Assembly (NCBI GenBank): GCA_016709335.1
Contig: JADJNC010000013.1
Coordinates: forward strand, 1-64,000
Length of the DNA: 64,000 bases
Direction: 5' to 3'
Source: Candidatus Propionivibrio dominans
GTDB lineage: Bacteria > Pseudomonadota > Gammaproteobacteria > Burkholderiales > Rhodocyclaceae
Position 1 is the stretch's first letter, and every line of letters starts with the position of its first letter. Of the stretch, positions 20,874-30,100 are shown piece after piece. Made by a program: the position numbers and the translations under genes. The notes below the pieces were generated by a model. It did no database searches. It saw only the letters and a list, made by a program, of their open reading frames with translations, and was not told the DNA's origin.

Positions 20874-22511
20874 TCATGAAATGTGCTTGCGAGTGAAAGA
20901 CAGCAGCCCCTGTGTTGATGCGTCGAGCGGCTTGGCCAGATCCGGATCATAAACCGCAGGCAGGATGAGACTTGCGACGGCCTTGCCCAGCTCAACACCC
21001 CACTGATCAAACGAGTTGATGCCCCAGATTGCTCCCTGCACGAATACCTTGTGCTCGTAGAGTGCGATCAGGGAACCGAGCGCACCCGGATTCAGGCTGG
21101 TCATCAGCAGCGTTGACGAGGGCTGGTTGCCGGCAAAAATGCGGTGGGGCAGCAAGTCGGCTATTTCCTGCGGACTGAGCGACTCCTTTTCCAGGCTGGC
21201 GCGAACCTCACCTTCGTTCCTGCCGAAGGCCAGCGCCGCACTCTGCGCAAAGCAGTTGGAGAGCAAGGCCTCCTGATGCTTCGGCAAGGGATAGTCGGAG
21301 CGCACTGCAGCAATGAAGTCGCAAGGCACGACACGCCCACCCTGATGCAGGAGCTGGAAAAACGCGTGCTGCCCGTTGTTGCCCAGTTCTCCCCATACGA
21401 TGGGGCAGGTTGCGTAGTCCAGGGCGTCGCCGCCGATGCTCACGGACTTGCCGTTACTTTCCATTTCAAGCTGCTGCAGGAAGGACGGGAAGTACTTGAG
21501 CGATTCGTTGTAGGGCAGCACCGCATTGGTCGACGCACCCAGGAAGTTGGTATTCCAGATACCAATGAGCGCCATCACCACCGGCAGATTGCGCTCGAAT
21601 GGCGTCGTGCGAAAATGCTCGTCCATACGCTCCGCACCACGCAGCATTTCGTCAAACGCATGCGGCCCGATGGCGATCATCAAGGCCAGACCGACGGCAG
21701 ACCACAGCGAATACCTGCCGCCCACCCAGTCCCAGATCGGAAAAACCAGATCCCGGCTCACACCGAACTCGACCGCTCGTTCGGGTTTGCTGGAAACCGC
21801 TGCAAAATGGTTTTCTGAAACCAGTTCATCGCCAAGATTGGCGCGCAGCCAGTCGCGTGCGGTGTTGGCGTTGAACATGGTTTCTTGCGTGGTAAAGGTC
21901 TTGCTCGCGACAATGAAGAGTGTCGTGCGCGGATCAAGCGTCTGAAGCAGCGGTGCCAACTGTGCCCCATCGAGGTTCGACACATAGTGCACCGAAAGTA
22001 CAGGATGGCTGATAGAGCGCATGGCCTGACCCATCATTTTGGGTCCCAGATCGGAGCCGCCAATGCCGATATTGACGACATCCCGGATCGGCATTCCCTT
22101 GTGCCCGAAGCATTTACCGTCGCGCAGACGATCGGCAAACACCGCCATCCTCTGCCTCGTGGCAAGAACGTCCGGCATCACATCAAACTGGCTGCTCGGG
22201 AACGGGCCGGCAGAACGGCGCAAGGCGGCATGTAGCACTGAACGCCCCTCGCTGATGTTGATACGCTCGCCGGCAAACATGCGCTCGGTCCACTCCGAAA
22301 CCTTTGCCTCCCTGGCCAGCGCAGCAAGCAATCCGAGTGTCTCGGTGGTCAGACGCTGCTTTGAGAAATCGTAGAGGATGCCGTCAAACGACAAGGTGAG
22401 TGACTCGACCCGCTTTGGGTCACCGGCAAACAAGTCCCTCAGGTGAGTATTCGCGAAAGCCTGGCGATGGGCATTAATTGCTGCCCATGCGGGCGTAGCA
22501 GTGATCGTCAT
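20874..22511 (-). CDS. pgi: Glucose-6-phosphate isomerase
   Basis: Interconverts glucose 6-phosphate and fructose 6-phosphate. The 545 residues match the long bacterial PGI class, with GIGGSDLGPKMM, the sugar-phosphate loop ASKTFTTQETM and the C-terminal NSFDQWGVELGK signature. The frame is open 18 codons further upstream, but ATG at 22511 is preceded by a GGGGG ribosome-binding run and begins like other PGIs. It is the first gene of the minus-strand run pgi-pgm-glgC-glgA, a complete path from fructose 6-phosphate to glycogen. Confidence 0.96.
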   Translation of the reverse strand: MTITATPAWAAINAHRQAFANTHLRDLFAGDPKRVESLTLSFDGILYDFSKQRLTTETLGLLAALAREAKVSEWTERMFAGERINISEGRSVLHAALRRSAGPFPSSQFDVMPDVLATRQRMAVFADRLRDGKCFGHKGMPIRDVVNIGIGGSDLGPKMMGQAMRSISHPVLSVHYVSNLDGAQLAPLLQTLDPRTTLFIVASKTFTTQETMFNANTARDWLRANLGDELVSENHFAAVSSKPERAVEFGVSRDLVFPIWDWVGGRYSLWSAVGLALMIAIGPHAFDEMLRGAERMDEHFRTTPFERNLPVVMALIGIWNTNFLGASTNAVLPYNESLKYFPSFLQQLEMESNGKSVSIGGDALDYATCPIVWGELGNNGQHAFFQLLHQGGRVVPCDFIAAVRSDYPLPKHQEALLSNCFAQSAALAFGRNEGEVRASLEKESLSPQEIADLLPHRIFAGNQPSSTLLMTSLNPGALGSLIALYEHKVFVQGAIWGINSFDQWGVELGKAVASLILPAVYDPDLAKPLDASTQGLLSFTRKHIS

Positions 22512-23093
22512 TTCAGTAACACCCCCTAGTTTGGTGGTTTCCAGGGTCATGCAATTGTGTAGCACAACACATAACCTGCTAGGGTCTATTCTATGCGAAA
22601 TATTTACCGTTCCGCGATACTAAAATCATAAAAATTTGGATTAGGGCACAGTTATCGGCACCCGATGCGTTGAAGAACAAACGAAGCAAGGCTGAGGAAG
22701 CAGGCCGTGGAATGACAGTACGCGAACGAACCCAACCCATCCGGCGCAGGCAGCAAGCTGAATCAGGTATCGCCTGATGGGCAACAGGACATGACATTCC
22801 ACCTGCGCCCGGCATGCGCGGACTTTTCTCCCTGGCCACCCGCAGTGATGGGTTCCCGATATGGGGAGTTCCCAGGCAGATCCCGGAAAAAAATCGGCGA
22901 ACAAGCACTGTTACCGTCCTCCGGAACACTCTTTCTGATGCCCTGGAATTTCCTATCCTCCGACCTGGCAATATATAATTCGGGATGTTGTGAATGACTG
23001 CTCGTTTTTGTTCAGTCATGATCGACGAAAAGCCAAAACAAAAATTTTGCTACCAAGGCGATTTTCACGAATAAAGACAGGGAGTTAATTAAA
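22512..23093. other. Unexplained intergenic region between pgi and the glgM-like gene
   Basis: About 580 bases separate divergent operons. The minus strand has a 142-codon open frame (22591-23019) and another frame (22641-22904), but neither has a ribosome-binding site or a recognisable domain. The tail at 23020-23093 is AT-rich and should hold the promoter of the glgM-like gene; GGGAG lies just before its ATG. The GC-rich block 22660-22930 may be a degenerate repeat, but I cannot identify it. Confidence 0.4.
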
Positions 23094-24299
23094 ATGCGCG
23101 TTCTGTTGATGACTAACGAGTTTCCGCCGAACATTTATGGCGGAGCGGGTGTTCACGTCGAGTACCTATCGCGTGAATTGTCACGACTTACGCCAGTTGA
23201 GGTGCGTAGTTTTCAGGAGCAGGACTTCAGCAAGGACCAGCTCAGGGTCTTGGGTACCAAGGTCGACGCCTCGGGCTATCGTTGCTCCAAGGAACTGGTT
23301 TCGCCTTTGAAGGCTCTTGCCACCTGCCTGAACTTCAACATCCAGGGCATCGACGCTGACATCGTTCATTGCCACACCTGGTACGCCCATTTTGGTGGAA
23401 TCCTGGCCAAACTCCTTTATGGCACCCCGCTGGTCATCACCGTCCACTCGCTGGAACCATTACGCCCTTGGAAGCGCGAACAGATCGGTCGGGGTTACGA
23501 TCTGTCGAGTTGGGTCGAAAAGACGGCGCTGGAGATGGCAGACGCCGTGGTGGCCGTTTCCAAGAGCACCCGCGAGGACATCCTGCACTTCTTCAATGTC
23601 GATCCGTCCAGGGTTCCGGTCATACCCAACGGTATCGATACTGATGAATACACACAGACGCTTGATCGTTCGGTTCTCTCCAGATTCAAAATCGATCCCG
23701 ACAAACCCTACGTCCTGTTCGTCGGTCGCATGACCCGGCAAAAAGGCCTTTTGTACCTGTTGCAGGCCATTCCACAACTTGACGCCAATACCCAGGTCGT
23801 GCTGTGTGCCGGCGAGTCCGATACGCCCGAGCTGCAGAAAGAACTGGAAAGCATCACGGCCAATCTGCAGGCTCAAAGGCCCGGCATTATCTGGATCCCC
23901 GAAATGGTCAGCCGCCAGACGACTATCGCCCTGTATTCCCAGGCTGCCGTTTTCTGTTGCCCTTCGATCTACGAACCTTTCGGCATCATCAATCTGGAGG
24001 CCATGGCGTGCAACACGGCCGTGGTCGGCAGCATGCTCGGTGGTATCGCGGAAGTGGTCGTGCATGGCGAAACCGGTCTTCTGATCGATGCCAATATCTC
24101 GCCGACCATGCCGCACGACCCACGGGATCCCAGGGCTTTCTCCACCGCCTTGGCCGAGGGCATCAACCGCCTGATCCGCGATCCCGATTTATGCAAAAAA
24201 ATGGGAGCCGCCGGTCGCCAGCGGGTACTGGATAACTATTCCTGGCGCAGCATTGCCGAGACAACGCTTGCCCTGTACAAAAGCTTGCTGCCGAGCTAG
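23094..24299 (+). CDS. glgM: GlgM-like glycosyltransferase (GT4; maltose-1-phosphate or glycogen synthase)
   Basis: The 401 residues resemble the actinobacterial GlgA/GlgM family more than GT5 GlgA. They share GGAGVHVEYLSREL (from residue 16), HTWY, HSLEPLRPWKREQ and FVGRMTRQKG, and the donor site SIYEPFGIINLEAMAC. In mycobacteria the homologue makes maltose 1-phosphate from ADP-glucose and glucose 1-phosphate. The glgE gene two positions downstream supports that role here. The alternative is a direct glycogen synthase. The spacing to the next gene (58 bases) suggests one operon with GH13 and glgE. Confidence 0.85.
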   Translation: MRVLLMTNEFPPNIYGGAGVHVEYLSRELSRLTPVEVRSFQEQDFSKDQLRVLGTKVDASGYRCSKELVSPLKALATCLNFNIQGIDADIVHCHTWYAHFGGILAKLLYGTPLVITVHSLEPLRPWKREQIGRGYDLSSWVEKTALEMADAVVAVSKSTREDILHFFNVDPSRVPVIPNGIDTDEYTQTLDRSVLSRFKIDPDKPYVLFVGRMTRQKGLLYLLQAIPQLDANTQVVLCAGESDTPELQKELESITANLQAQRPGIIWIPEMVSRQTTIALYSQAAVFCCPSIYEPFGIINLEAMACNTAVVGSMLGGIAEVVVHGETGLLIDANISPTMPHDPRDPRAFSTALAEGINRLIRDPDLCKKMGAAGRQRVLDNYSWRSIAETTLALYKSLLPS

Positions 24300-24357
24300 C
24301 GGCAATGAATTGCAAAAGGGCGCTTTCGGGAACTGCGTTTGAGCTCGGGAATTGAGG

Positions 24358-25653
24358 ATGGCTGAGGGTCCGCGCCTCTACAATCTGTTTCCGCTGCTTG
24401 GTGGGTCTGTCCGGCAATGGGAAGACCATCTGCCGCGCATCGCCGCCATGGGCTTCGACTGGGTCTACCTCAATCCATTTCATTACCCGGGCTTTTCCGG
24501 GAGCCTGTATGCAGTCAAGGACTATTACCGCATCCACGATCTGATGTGGGATGGCGAGAACTCGCTTGAAGATCTGCTCAAGTCTTTCTGCTGGAAAGCG
24601 GGTCAGCACGGCGTGTCGGTGATCATGGACCTGGTCATCAATCACACCTCAAAAGACGCGCTGCTGGCCGCGGATCATCCCGAATGGTACCTGTATGAAC
24701 ATGACGGTTCCTTGCGCTCGCCGCGCGCCATCGACCCGGCCGACGCGCGCAATGTCACGGTATGGGGCGATCTGGCAGAGATCAACTACCATGACCCTGC
24801 GCACCATGACGGCCTGATCGGCTATTTTTCCGAAATGATGGGTCATTTTATCGATTGCGGGATTCGCGGATTCCGCTGTGATGCCGCCTATCTGGTGCCG
24901 CCGGAGGTCTGGTCGCGCTTGATCTCGTTCGCTCGCAGCAAGCGCAATGATGCGATCTTTTTCGCCGAAACCCTGGGCTGCCGACTGGAGCAGATCTCAT
25001 CGCTACGCTCGGCCGGCTTTGATTATTTGTTCAACAGTGCCCGGTGGTGGGATTTCAGGTCACCCTGGCTACTTGAGCAGTACAACGCGTTTCGCCATAT
25101 TGCACCCTCGATCGCCTTTCCCGAGAGTCACGACACCGAGCGCGTAGCCACGGAGCTGGAGCGAATGGGCTACACCGATCCAGTGTTGATCGAGCGTGCC
25201 TACCGCGTGCGCTACATGTTTAGCGCCGTGTTTTCGAGCGGCGTAATGATTCCTGTCGGTTTCGAGTACGGCTTCCGAACCCGACTCAACATCGTGCACA
25301 CCCGTCAGGAACACTGGGAATGGCCACAGTTTGATCTGAGCGGCTACATCACCGCCGTCAACCGCATGCGGGCAAGCATCCCGGTACTTAATGAAGAAGG
25401 CTCGCAACGCCAGGTTCACGCAGGCGATTCGGCCGTAGTATGCCTTTTGCGCCGGGCGCAAGCGGGATCGTCATGGGTGCTGTCGGTGCTCAATACCGAT
25501 CTGTATCATACGCATGATGCATATATTACGGGCCTTGATTCCGACGTGGTCGAGGCACGGGAAGTGACCCCGGGAAGCAATGGAGAAGTCATCACTGTCG
25601 GTGCCGTCCTGAGACTGTCACCCGGTGAGGCGCGAATTTTTGTAAATACTTGA
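24358..25653 (+). CDS. GH13 alpha-amylase-family enzyme of unknown specificity
   Basis: A compact 431-residue TIM-barrel enzyme without the usual N-terminal CBM48. All three catalytic residues are visible: Asp175 in GFRCDAA, Glu204 in FFAETLG and Asp259 in FPESHDTERV. Region I appears as DLVINHTS. The protein is cytosolic (no signal peptide). Its place between the GlgM-like gene and glgE implies action on alpha-glucan or maltosyl intermediates, for example hydrolysis or transfer, but the reaction cannot be named from sequence. ATG at 24358 is chosen; a TTG lies two codons earlier. Its stop sits just before glgE. Confidence 0.85.
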   Translation: MAEGPRLYNLFPLLGGSVRQWEDHLPRIAAMGFDWVYLNPFHYPGFSGSLYAVKDYYRIHDLMWDGENSLEDLLKSFCWKAGQHGVSVIMDLVINHTSKDALLAADHPEWYLYEHDGSLRSPRAIDPADARNVTVWGDLAEINYHDPAHHDGLIGYFSEMMGHFIDCGIRGFRCDAAYLVPPEVWSRLISFARSKRNDAIFFAETLGCRLEQISSLRSAGFDYLFNSARWWDFRSPWLLEQYNAFRHIAPSIAFPESHDTERVATELERMGYTDPVLIERAYRVRYMFSAVFSSGVMIPVGFEYGFRTRLNIVHTRQEHWEWPQFDLSGYITAVNRMRASIPVLNEEGSQRQVHAGDSAVVCLLRRAQAGSSWVLSVLNTDLYHTHDAYITGLDSDVVEAREVTPGSNGEVITVGAVLRLSPGEARIFVNT

Positions 25654-25667
25654 AAACAGGAGAGGTT

Positions 25668-27725
25668 ATGACCAAGGCCGTGTTGAATAAAAGCAGCGTT
25701 GTGGCGCCGCACCACAAGGCGGAAACGGTGGGAAGCAAATTGACAGTCGGCCTCAGGAGTCGCCCGATTGTCATTCTGAACGTATATCCTGAAATCGATG
25801 GCGGTCGCTATGCCATCAAGCGGGAGGTCGGCGATACGCTGATTGTCTCGGCTGACGTATTCAAGGAAGGCCATGACAAACTCTCGGTCATGCTGATGGT
25901 GCGCCGCCGCGACGAGCAAGCATGGCACGAGGTTCCGATGACCTGCATCAACCACGGTCTCGACCGCTGGCAGGGAGAGGTCGTACTGACCGAGAATACG
26001 GGTTACGTGTATACCGTCGAGGCCTGGAGCGACGTTTTTGAGAGCTGGCTTGACGAGGTCAGGAAGAAGCTGGGCGCCAACGTAGACGTTTCACTCGAAT
26101 TGATCGAGGGCCGCGATCTGGTCGAAGACGCGGCGGGTCGCGCCAGTGCGCCTGACAAAGGCTACCTCGACGGAATCCTCAAGCGCTTTGCCGCTGCGGA
26201 CTATACGCAGCGCTGCAATCTTCTGCTGACTGAAGAGTTGAGATCGACGGTAGCACGCTGGCCCGACCGGGGCACCGCCAGTCGCTACGATCTGGAGCTG
26301 GAGGTGTTCGTTGATCGTGTCGCCGCCCGTTATGCGGCCTGGTATGAAATGTTTCACCGCTCGCAAGGTACGGTGCCGGGCAAGCCCGCAACGCTCAAGG
26401 ATTGCGAGCGCCGCTTGCCGGAAATCCGTGACCTCGGCTTCGACGTCATTTATTTCGTCCCCGTTCATCCGATTGGTCGCACGCATCGCAAAGGGCCTGA
26501 CAACAGCCTGAACGCCGGTCCGAACGACCCAGGCAGCCCCTATGCCATCGGTTCGGACGAGGGCGGGCATACCGCATTGCACAAGGACCTGGGAACACTT
26601 GACGACTTCCGGCATTTTGTAGATGCTGCAGCGGCGCATGGCATGGAAGTCGCGCTTGATTTCGCCATCCAGTGCTCACCCGATCACCCGTGGATCAAAA
26701 ACCATCCCGACTGGTTCAGGTTCCGCCCGGATGGCACCATCAAATACGCCGAGAACCCGCCGAAGAAGTATCAGGACATCGTCAATGTCGACTTCTACAC
26801 CGTCGATCAGGAAGGCCTGTGGAACGAGATTCTGCACTCCGTTCTGTTCTGGGTTGAACTGGGGGTGAAAATCTTTCGCGTCGATAATCCGCACACCAAG
26901 CCCTTGCCGTTCTGGGAGTGGCTGATCCGCGAGATCAGGGTCGATCACCCCGATGTAATTTTCCTGGCCGAAGCATTTACCCGCCCGCCAATGATGCGAA
27001 TGCTGGCCAAGGTAGGTTACATTCAGTCCTACACCTACTTCACCTGGCGCAATTTCAAGCACGAAATTACCGAGTACCTGACCGAACTGACGCAGTCACC
27101 GGTCGCCGAGTACATGCGCCCCAACTTCTTTCCAACAACGCCTGACATCCTGCCCGAATTCCTGCAAAACGGTGGGCGACCTGCATTCCAGACCCGCTTT
27201 GTCCTGGCTGCCACCCTATCCAGCGTCTATGGCATGTACAACGGCTACGAGCTCTGCGAAAACGCCGCGGTTCCGGGCAAGGAGGAGTACCTGCACTCGG
27301 AAAAATACGACTACAAGGTCTGGGACTGGGACCGTCCCGGAAACATCAAGGATCTGATCGCCAAGGTTAACCGCATCCGGCGGGAAAACAGTGCGCTGCA
27401 CGAATTGACCAACCTGCGCTTCTACACCGCCCACGACGACAACATCCTGTTTTACGGCAAGATGACTCCGGACCGATCCAACATGATCCTGATCGCCGTC
27501 AACCTCGATCCTTTCGATGCTCACGCCACCGACCTGGAGATTCCCCTGTATGACCTTGGCCTGGGCGAACACGACAATTATATTGTCCAAGAGCTGATTA
27601 GCGGCGTCAAGCATCTATGGAGCGGGTCCCGCCACCACGTCCAGCTCGGTCCCGAAACCAACCAGGCCATGATCCTGCGTGTTGTACCGTGGCATCATAA
27701 GGATTTTGAAAGCTTGAACGCATGA
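25668..27725 (+). CDS. glgE: Alpha-1,4-glucan:maltose-1-phosphate maltosyltransferase
   Basis: Adds maltosyl units from maltose 1-phosphate to alpha-glucan chains (GH13_3). The 685 residues contain the N-terminal domains and barrel of GlgE. The nucleophile Asp (about residue 405) lies in FRVDNPHTKPLPFWEWLI, the GlgE hallmark, and the acid/base Glu (about 435) in FLAEAFTRP. AGGAGAGG directly precedes ATG 25668; a TTG six codons earlier is less likely. No treS or pep2 gene is nearby, so maltose 1-phosphate presumably comes from the GlgM-like enzyme. Confidence 0.95.
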   Translation: MTKAVLNKSSVVAPHHKAETVGSKLTVGLRSRPIVILNVYPEIDGGRYAIKREVGDTLIVSADVFKEGHDKLSVMLMVRRRDEQAWHEVPMTCINHGLDRWQGEVVLTENTGYVYTVEAWSDVFESWLDEVRKKLGANVDVSLELIEGRDLVEDAAGRASAPDKGYLDGILKRFAAADYTQRCNLLLTEELRSTVARWPDRGTASRYDLELEVFVDRVAARYAAWYEMFHRSQGTVPGKPATLKDCERRLPEIRDLGFDVIYFVPVHPIGRTHRKGPDNSLNAGPNDPGSPYAIGSDEGGHTALHKDLGTLDDFRHFVDAAAAHGMEVALDFAIQCSPDHPWIKNHPDWFRFRPDGTIKYAENPPKKYQDIVNVDFYTVDQEGLWNEILHSVLFWVELGVKIFRVDNPHTKPLPFWEWLIREIRVDHPDVIFLAEAFTRPPMMRMLAKVGYIQSYTYFTWRNFKHEITEYLTELTQSPVAEYMRPNFFPTTPDILPEFLQNGGRPAFQTRFVLAATLSSVYGMYNGYELCENAAVPGKEEYLHSEKYDYKVWDWDRPGNIKDLIAKVNRIRRENSALHELTNLRFYTAHDDNILFYGKMTPDRSNMILIAVNLDPFDAHATDLEIPLYDLGLGEHDNYIVQELISGVKHLWSGSRHHVQLGPETNQAMILRVVPWHHKDFESLNA

Positions 27726-27838
27726 TGGATTGCAGCTTCCAAGGTCAATTTCCAGTAGCGTGGCACTTAACTCCACAGCCATAACTGTATTTTTTCGACG
27801 AAGCTGATCTTCTTTAAAAGCCTTTCCCGTATCGTAAC

Positions 27839-27929
27839 AATGCCCTGAAAGCCAGAATCCATATGACTTTCAGGGCATTCCATGTTGAGCGTAATTTTTC
27901 GGGCGTTCGGCAAGAGCATTCCGAAAAAT
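27839..27929. terminator. Two consecutive hairpins between glgE and the convergent mmdB
   Basis: A perfect 13-bp inverted repeat, AATGCCCTGAAAG/CTTTCAGGGCATT (27839-27851 and 27867-27879), is followed by a 9-bp repeat, ATTTTTCGG/CCGAAAAAT (27894-27902 and 27921-27929). They lie between convergent operons, as expected for transcription ends. The first stem lacks a long T-run. Confidence 0.55.
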
Positions 27930-27960
27930 CTGCTCCCGCTTCAATCCTGGAGCAACACTA

Positions 27961-29123
27961 TCAGCCCCCAAGACGTGAAATGAAGTAACCCGCGCAAACG
28001 GCCGTACCAATCACTCCGGCACATTCGGGCCCATGGCGTGCATCAACAGGAAATTCTGCTTGTCGTATTGCGCACCAACCACCTGCGAAACACGAGCCGC
28101 CATCGGTACCGCCGACACACCCGCCGAACCGATCAGCGGATTGATCGGGTTGTTTGGTGAGAGCTTGTTCATCAACTTGGCCAGCAATACCCCGCCGGCG
28201 GTCGAGAAACCGAAGGCCACCACGCCCATGGCGATGATCAACAGGGTCTTGGTCTGCAGAAAGTTTTCTGCGCCATGGTCAGACCCACAGACGTACCAAG
28301 GAAAATCGTCGTTATGTTGATGATTTCGTTCTGCGATGATTTGGTCAGACGATCAACCACACAGGATTCGCGCATGATGTTGCCAAGCATCAGCATGGCG
28401 ACCAGCGCAGAGGCCGGCGGGACCACCAGAATCACGGCCAGCATCACCACGACCGCAAAGATGATACGTTCCAGTTTGCCGACCGGGCGCAGGGTTTTCA
28501 TGCGGATCCTGCGCTCGGCATCGGTAGTCAGCGCCTTCATGATCGGCGGCTGAATCAGCGGGACCAGCGACATGTAGCAGTATGCCGCGACAGCGATTGG
28601 CCCGATCAGGTGTGGCGCGAGCTTGTTTGCCGTGAAGATCGAGGTCGGACCGTCAGCCCCTCCGATGATGCCGATGGAAGCGCCTTCGCCGGGCGTGAAC
28701 ACCCCGCTCAATACCGCAACGAACATGGTTATGAAAATGCCCAACTGCGCCGCTGCACCGAGCAACAAGGGTACGGGGATTGGCAATCAGCGGTCCGAAA
28801 TCCGTCAATGCGCCGACGCCAAGGAAAATGAGCGGAGGGAACAACTCCAGGTGGATACCTTGCGAGATGTAGAAGTACAGGCCACCCGGCACGTTGATAA
28901 GGCCGTCCACATACGGCTCGTTAAATACGCCCATGGTCGGAACATTGGCCAGCAGCGCGCCGAAGGCAATCGGCAACAGTAGAAGAGGCTCGTAGTCCTT
29001 GACACTGGACAGGTAGAACAGCTCCTCCCAGACAGCCCACATGATCATCATGCCGCCAGTGATCTGTGAGAACCCGGTCGACTGGGTCATCATCAGGGTG
29101 AATTGCTCAATGATTCCGGACAT
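27961..29123 (-). pseudogene. mmdB: Na+-pumping decarboxylase beta subunit, first copy (three frame breaks)
   Basis: Membrane subunit that decarboxylates carboxybiotin and exports Na+ (OadB/MmdB/GcdB family). The translation covers the whole family in pieces. The N-terminus is in one frame to about 28765, the core with GIIGGADGPTSIF (Na+-site Asp) follows to about 28270, and the third piece includes [16 protein letters not shown] last break near 28020 leads to GVIGT and FISRLGG, ending at 27961. Removing one T and adding two G bases gives one 387-residue frame of normal length with nothing missing. I therefore suspect assembly errors rather than loss, but true inactivation is possible. Confidence 0.8.
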
Positions 29124-29130
29124 ATGAACC

Positions 29131-29532
29131 TCAACTGAGTTGGATCAGGGCCTGGCCTTCGAGAACTGCATCGCCCTGCTTGACCAGGATCGATTCAACA
29201 GTACCTGCAAAGGGCGCATAAACCGGCGATTCCATTTTCATGGCTTCCAGTACAAGCAACTCCTGATCTTTGACAACCTGCTGGCCAACAGACACCCCAA
29301 CACAGAAGACCACGCCTGGCATGGGACTGGTCACCGAATGGCCACCAGCGACAGGTGCGGGGGCAGGCGCCACCGGAGACGGCGCGGGAACTGCGCTGAC
29401 CTTGGCCAGGGCTTGAGACGGTGCCGCTTGCACTGGAGCGGAAACGGAGGAGGCAACGGGCGCAGCCCCGTCGATCACTTCGACCCCCACTTCATAGGTT
29501 TTGCCTTGCAGGGTAATTTTGAGCATTTTCAT
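29131..29532 (-). CDS. mmdC: Biotin carrier subunit of Na+-pumping decarboxylase, first copy
   Basis: Carries the CO2 group on biotin between the carboxyltransferase and the membrane subunit. The 133 residues comprise a short N-terminal strand region, an Ala/Pro-rich flexible linker (about residues 25-65) and the biotinyl domain with EAMKM, Lys99 being the biotinylated residue. It lies 7 bases before mmdB and 13 bases after mmdD in the order mmdA-mmdD-mmdC-mmdB, the usual content of methylmalonyl-CoA decarboxylase operons. Confidence 0.9.
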   Translation of the reverse strand: MKMLKITLQGKTYEVGVEVIDGAAPVASSVSAPVQAAPSQALAKVSAVPAPSPVAPAPAPVAGGHSVTSPMPGVVFCVGVSVGQQVVKDQELLVLEAMKMESPVYAPFAGTVESILVKQGDAVLEGQALIQLS

Positions 29533-29545
29533 GTTGGATATCCTA

Positions 29546-30100
29546 TTATTTGGACCTGGAGCTTGCGCTCTGAGCTTTAAATGGAGAATGAAGGCTTACT
29601 CGCCCTTGTACTGACCATGTCCAGTCCATGCTACCCATGTGGCGAAACTTGACAACAGAAACCGCTTGCCCAAGCGCTTCTGTAGCCGCTACGGCAAGAA
29701 GGACGATTAATTCTTCATCATCCAGACCGGGGTGAAGACTGGAAGGCATCGGCGCTTGAACATCCGCCGGGGCCAATTTAGCAACGGGTGGAGTAGGTAT
29801 CACGGGCGCCGTCTTCTCCCTGCAGTAGTACTGATCGGGCGCCAGCGTCTTGAGAATCCAGGCCATCAGGACGCACATGATGGTCAGGCCACCGAGAACA
29901 ACAAACACCACCAGCAAACCAGTGAGCTGAAACTCAAGCATTTCTCCCAGCGTGGCATTGGCGGAGAAGCCCCCTTTGCCGCCACCAACATCGGACACAG
30001 CAGCGGCGGCATTCTGGGCGACAAGGATCACGGTTTGTTGCACGAGAGCGGGATCATTGACTGCGGCGCTGAGCACCGCGAGAGAGTTCGTTAGGCTCAT
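29546..30100 (-). CDS. mmdD: OadG/MmdD-like small membrane subunit, first copy
   Basis: The 184 residues have one clear transmembrane helix (about 58-85, LTGLLVVFVVLGGLTIMCVLM), a Pro-rich linker and a C-terminal domain of the OadG type (DDEELIVLLAVAATEALG through WSVQGRV). This subunit anchors and stabilises the decarboxylase complex. The ATG overlaps the stop of mmdA as ATGA, indicating translational coupling. It is longer than classical OadG/MmdD, with about 55 N-terminal residues before the helix. Confidence 0.8.
   Translation of the reverse strand: MSLTNSLAVLSAAVNDPALVQQTVILVAQNAAAAVSDVGGGKGGFSANATLGEMLEFQLTGLLVVFVVLGGLTIMCVLMAWILKTLAPDQYYCREKTAPVIPTPPVAKLAPADVQAPMPSSLHPGLDDEELIVLLAVAATEALGQAVSVVKFRHMGSMDWTWSVQGRVSLHSPFKAQSASSRSK

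Noticed and set aside
22591..23019. 142-codon minus-strand open frame upstream of glgM
   Set aside because: No ribosome-binding site, odd composition rich in Arg, Pro and Cys, and no family resemblance; kept only as an unexplained region.
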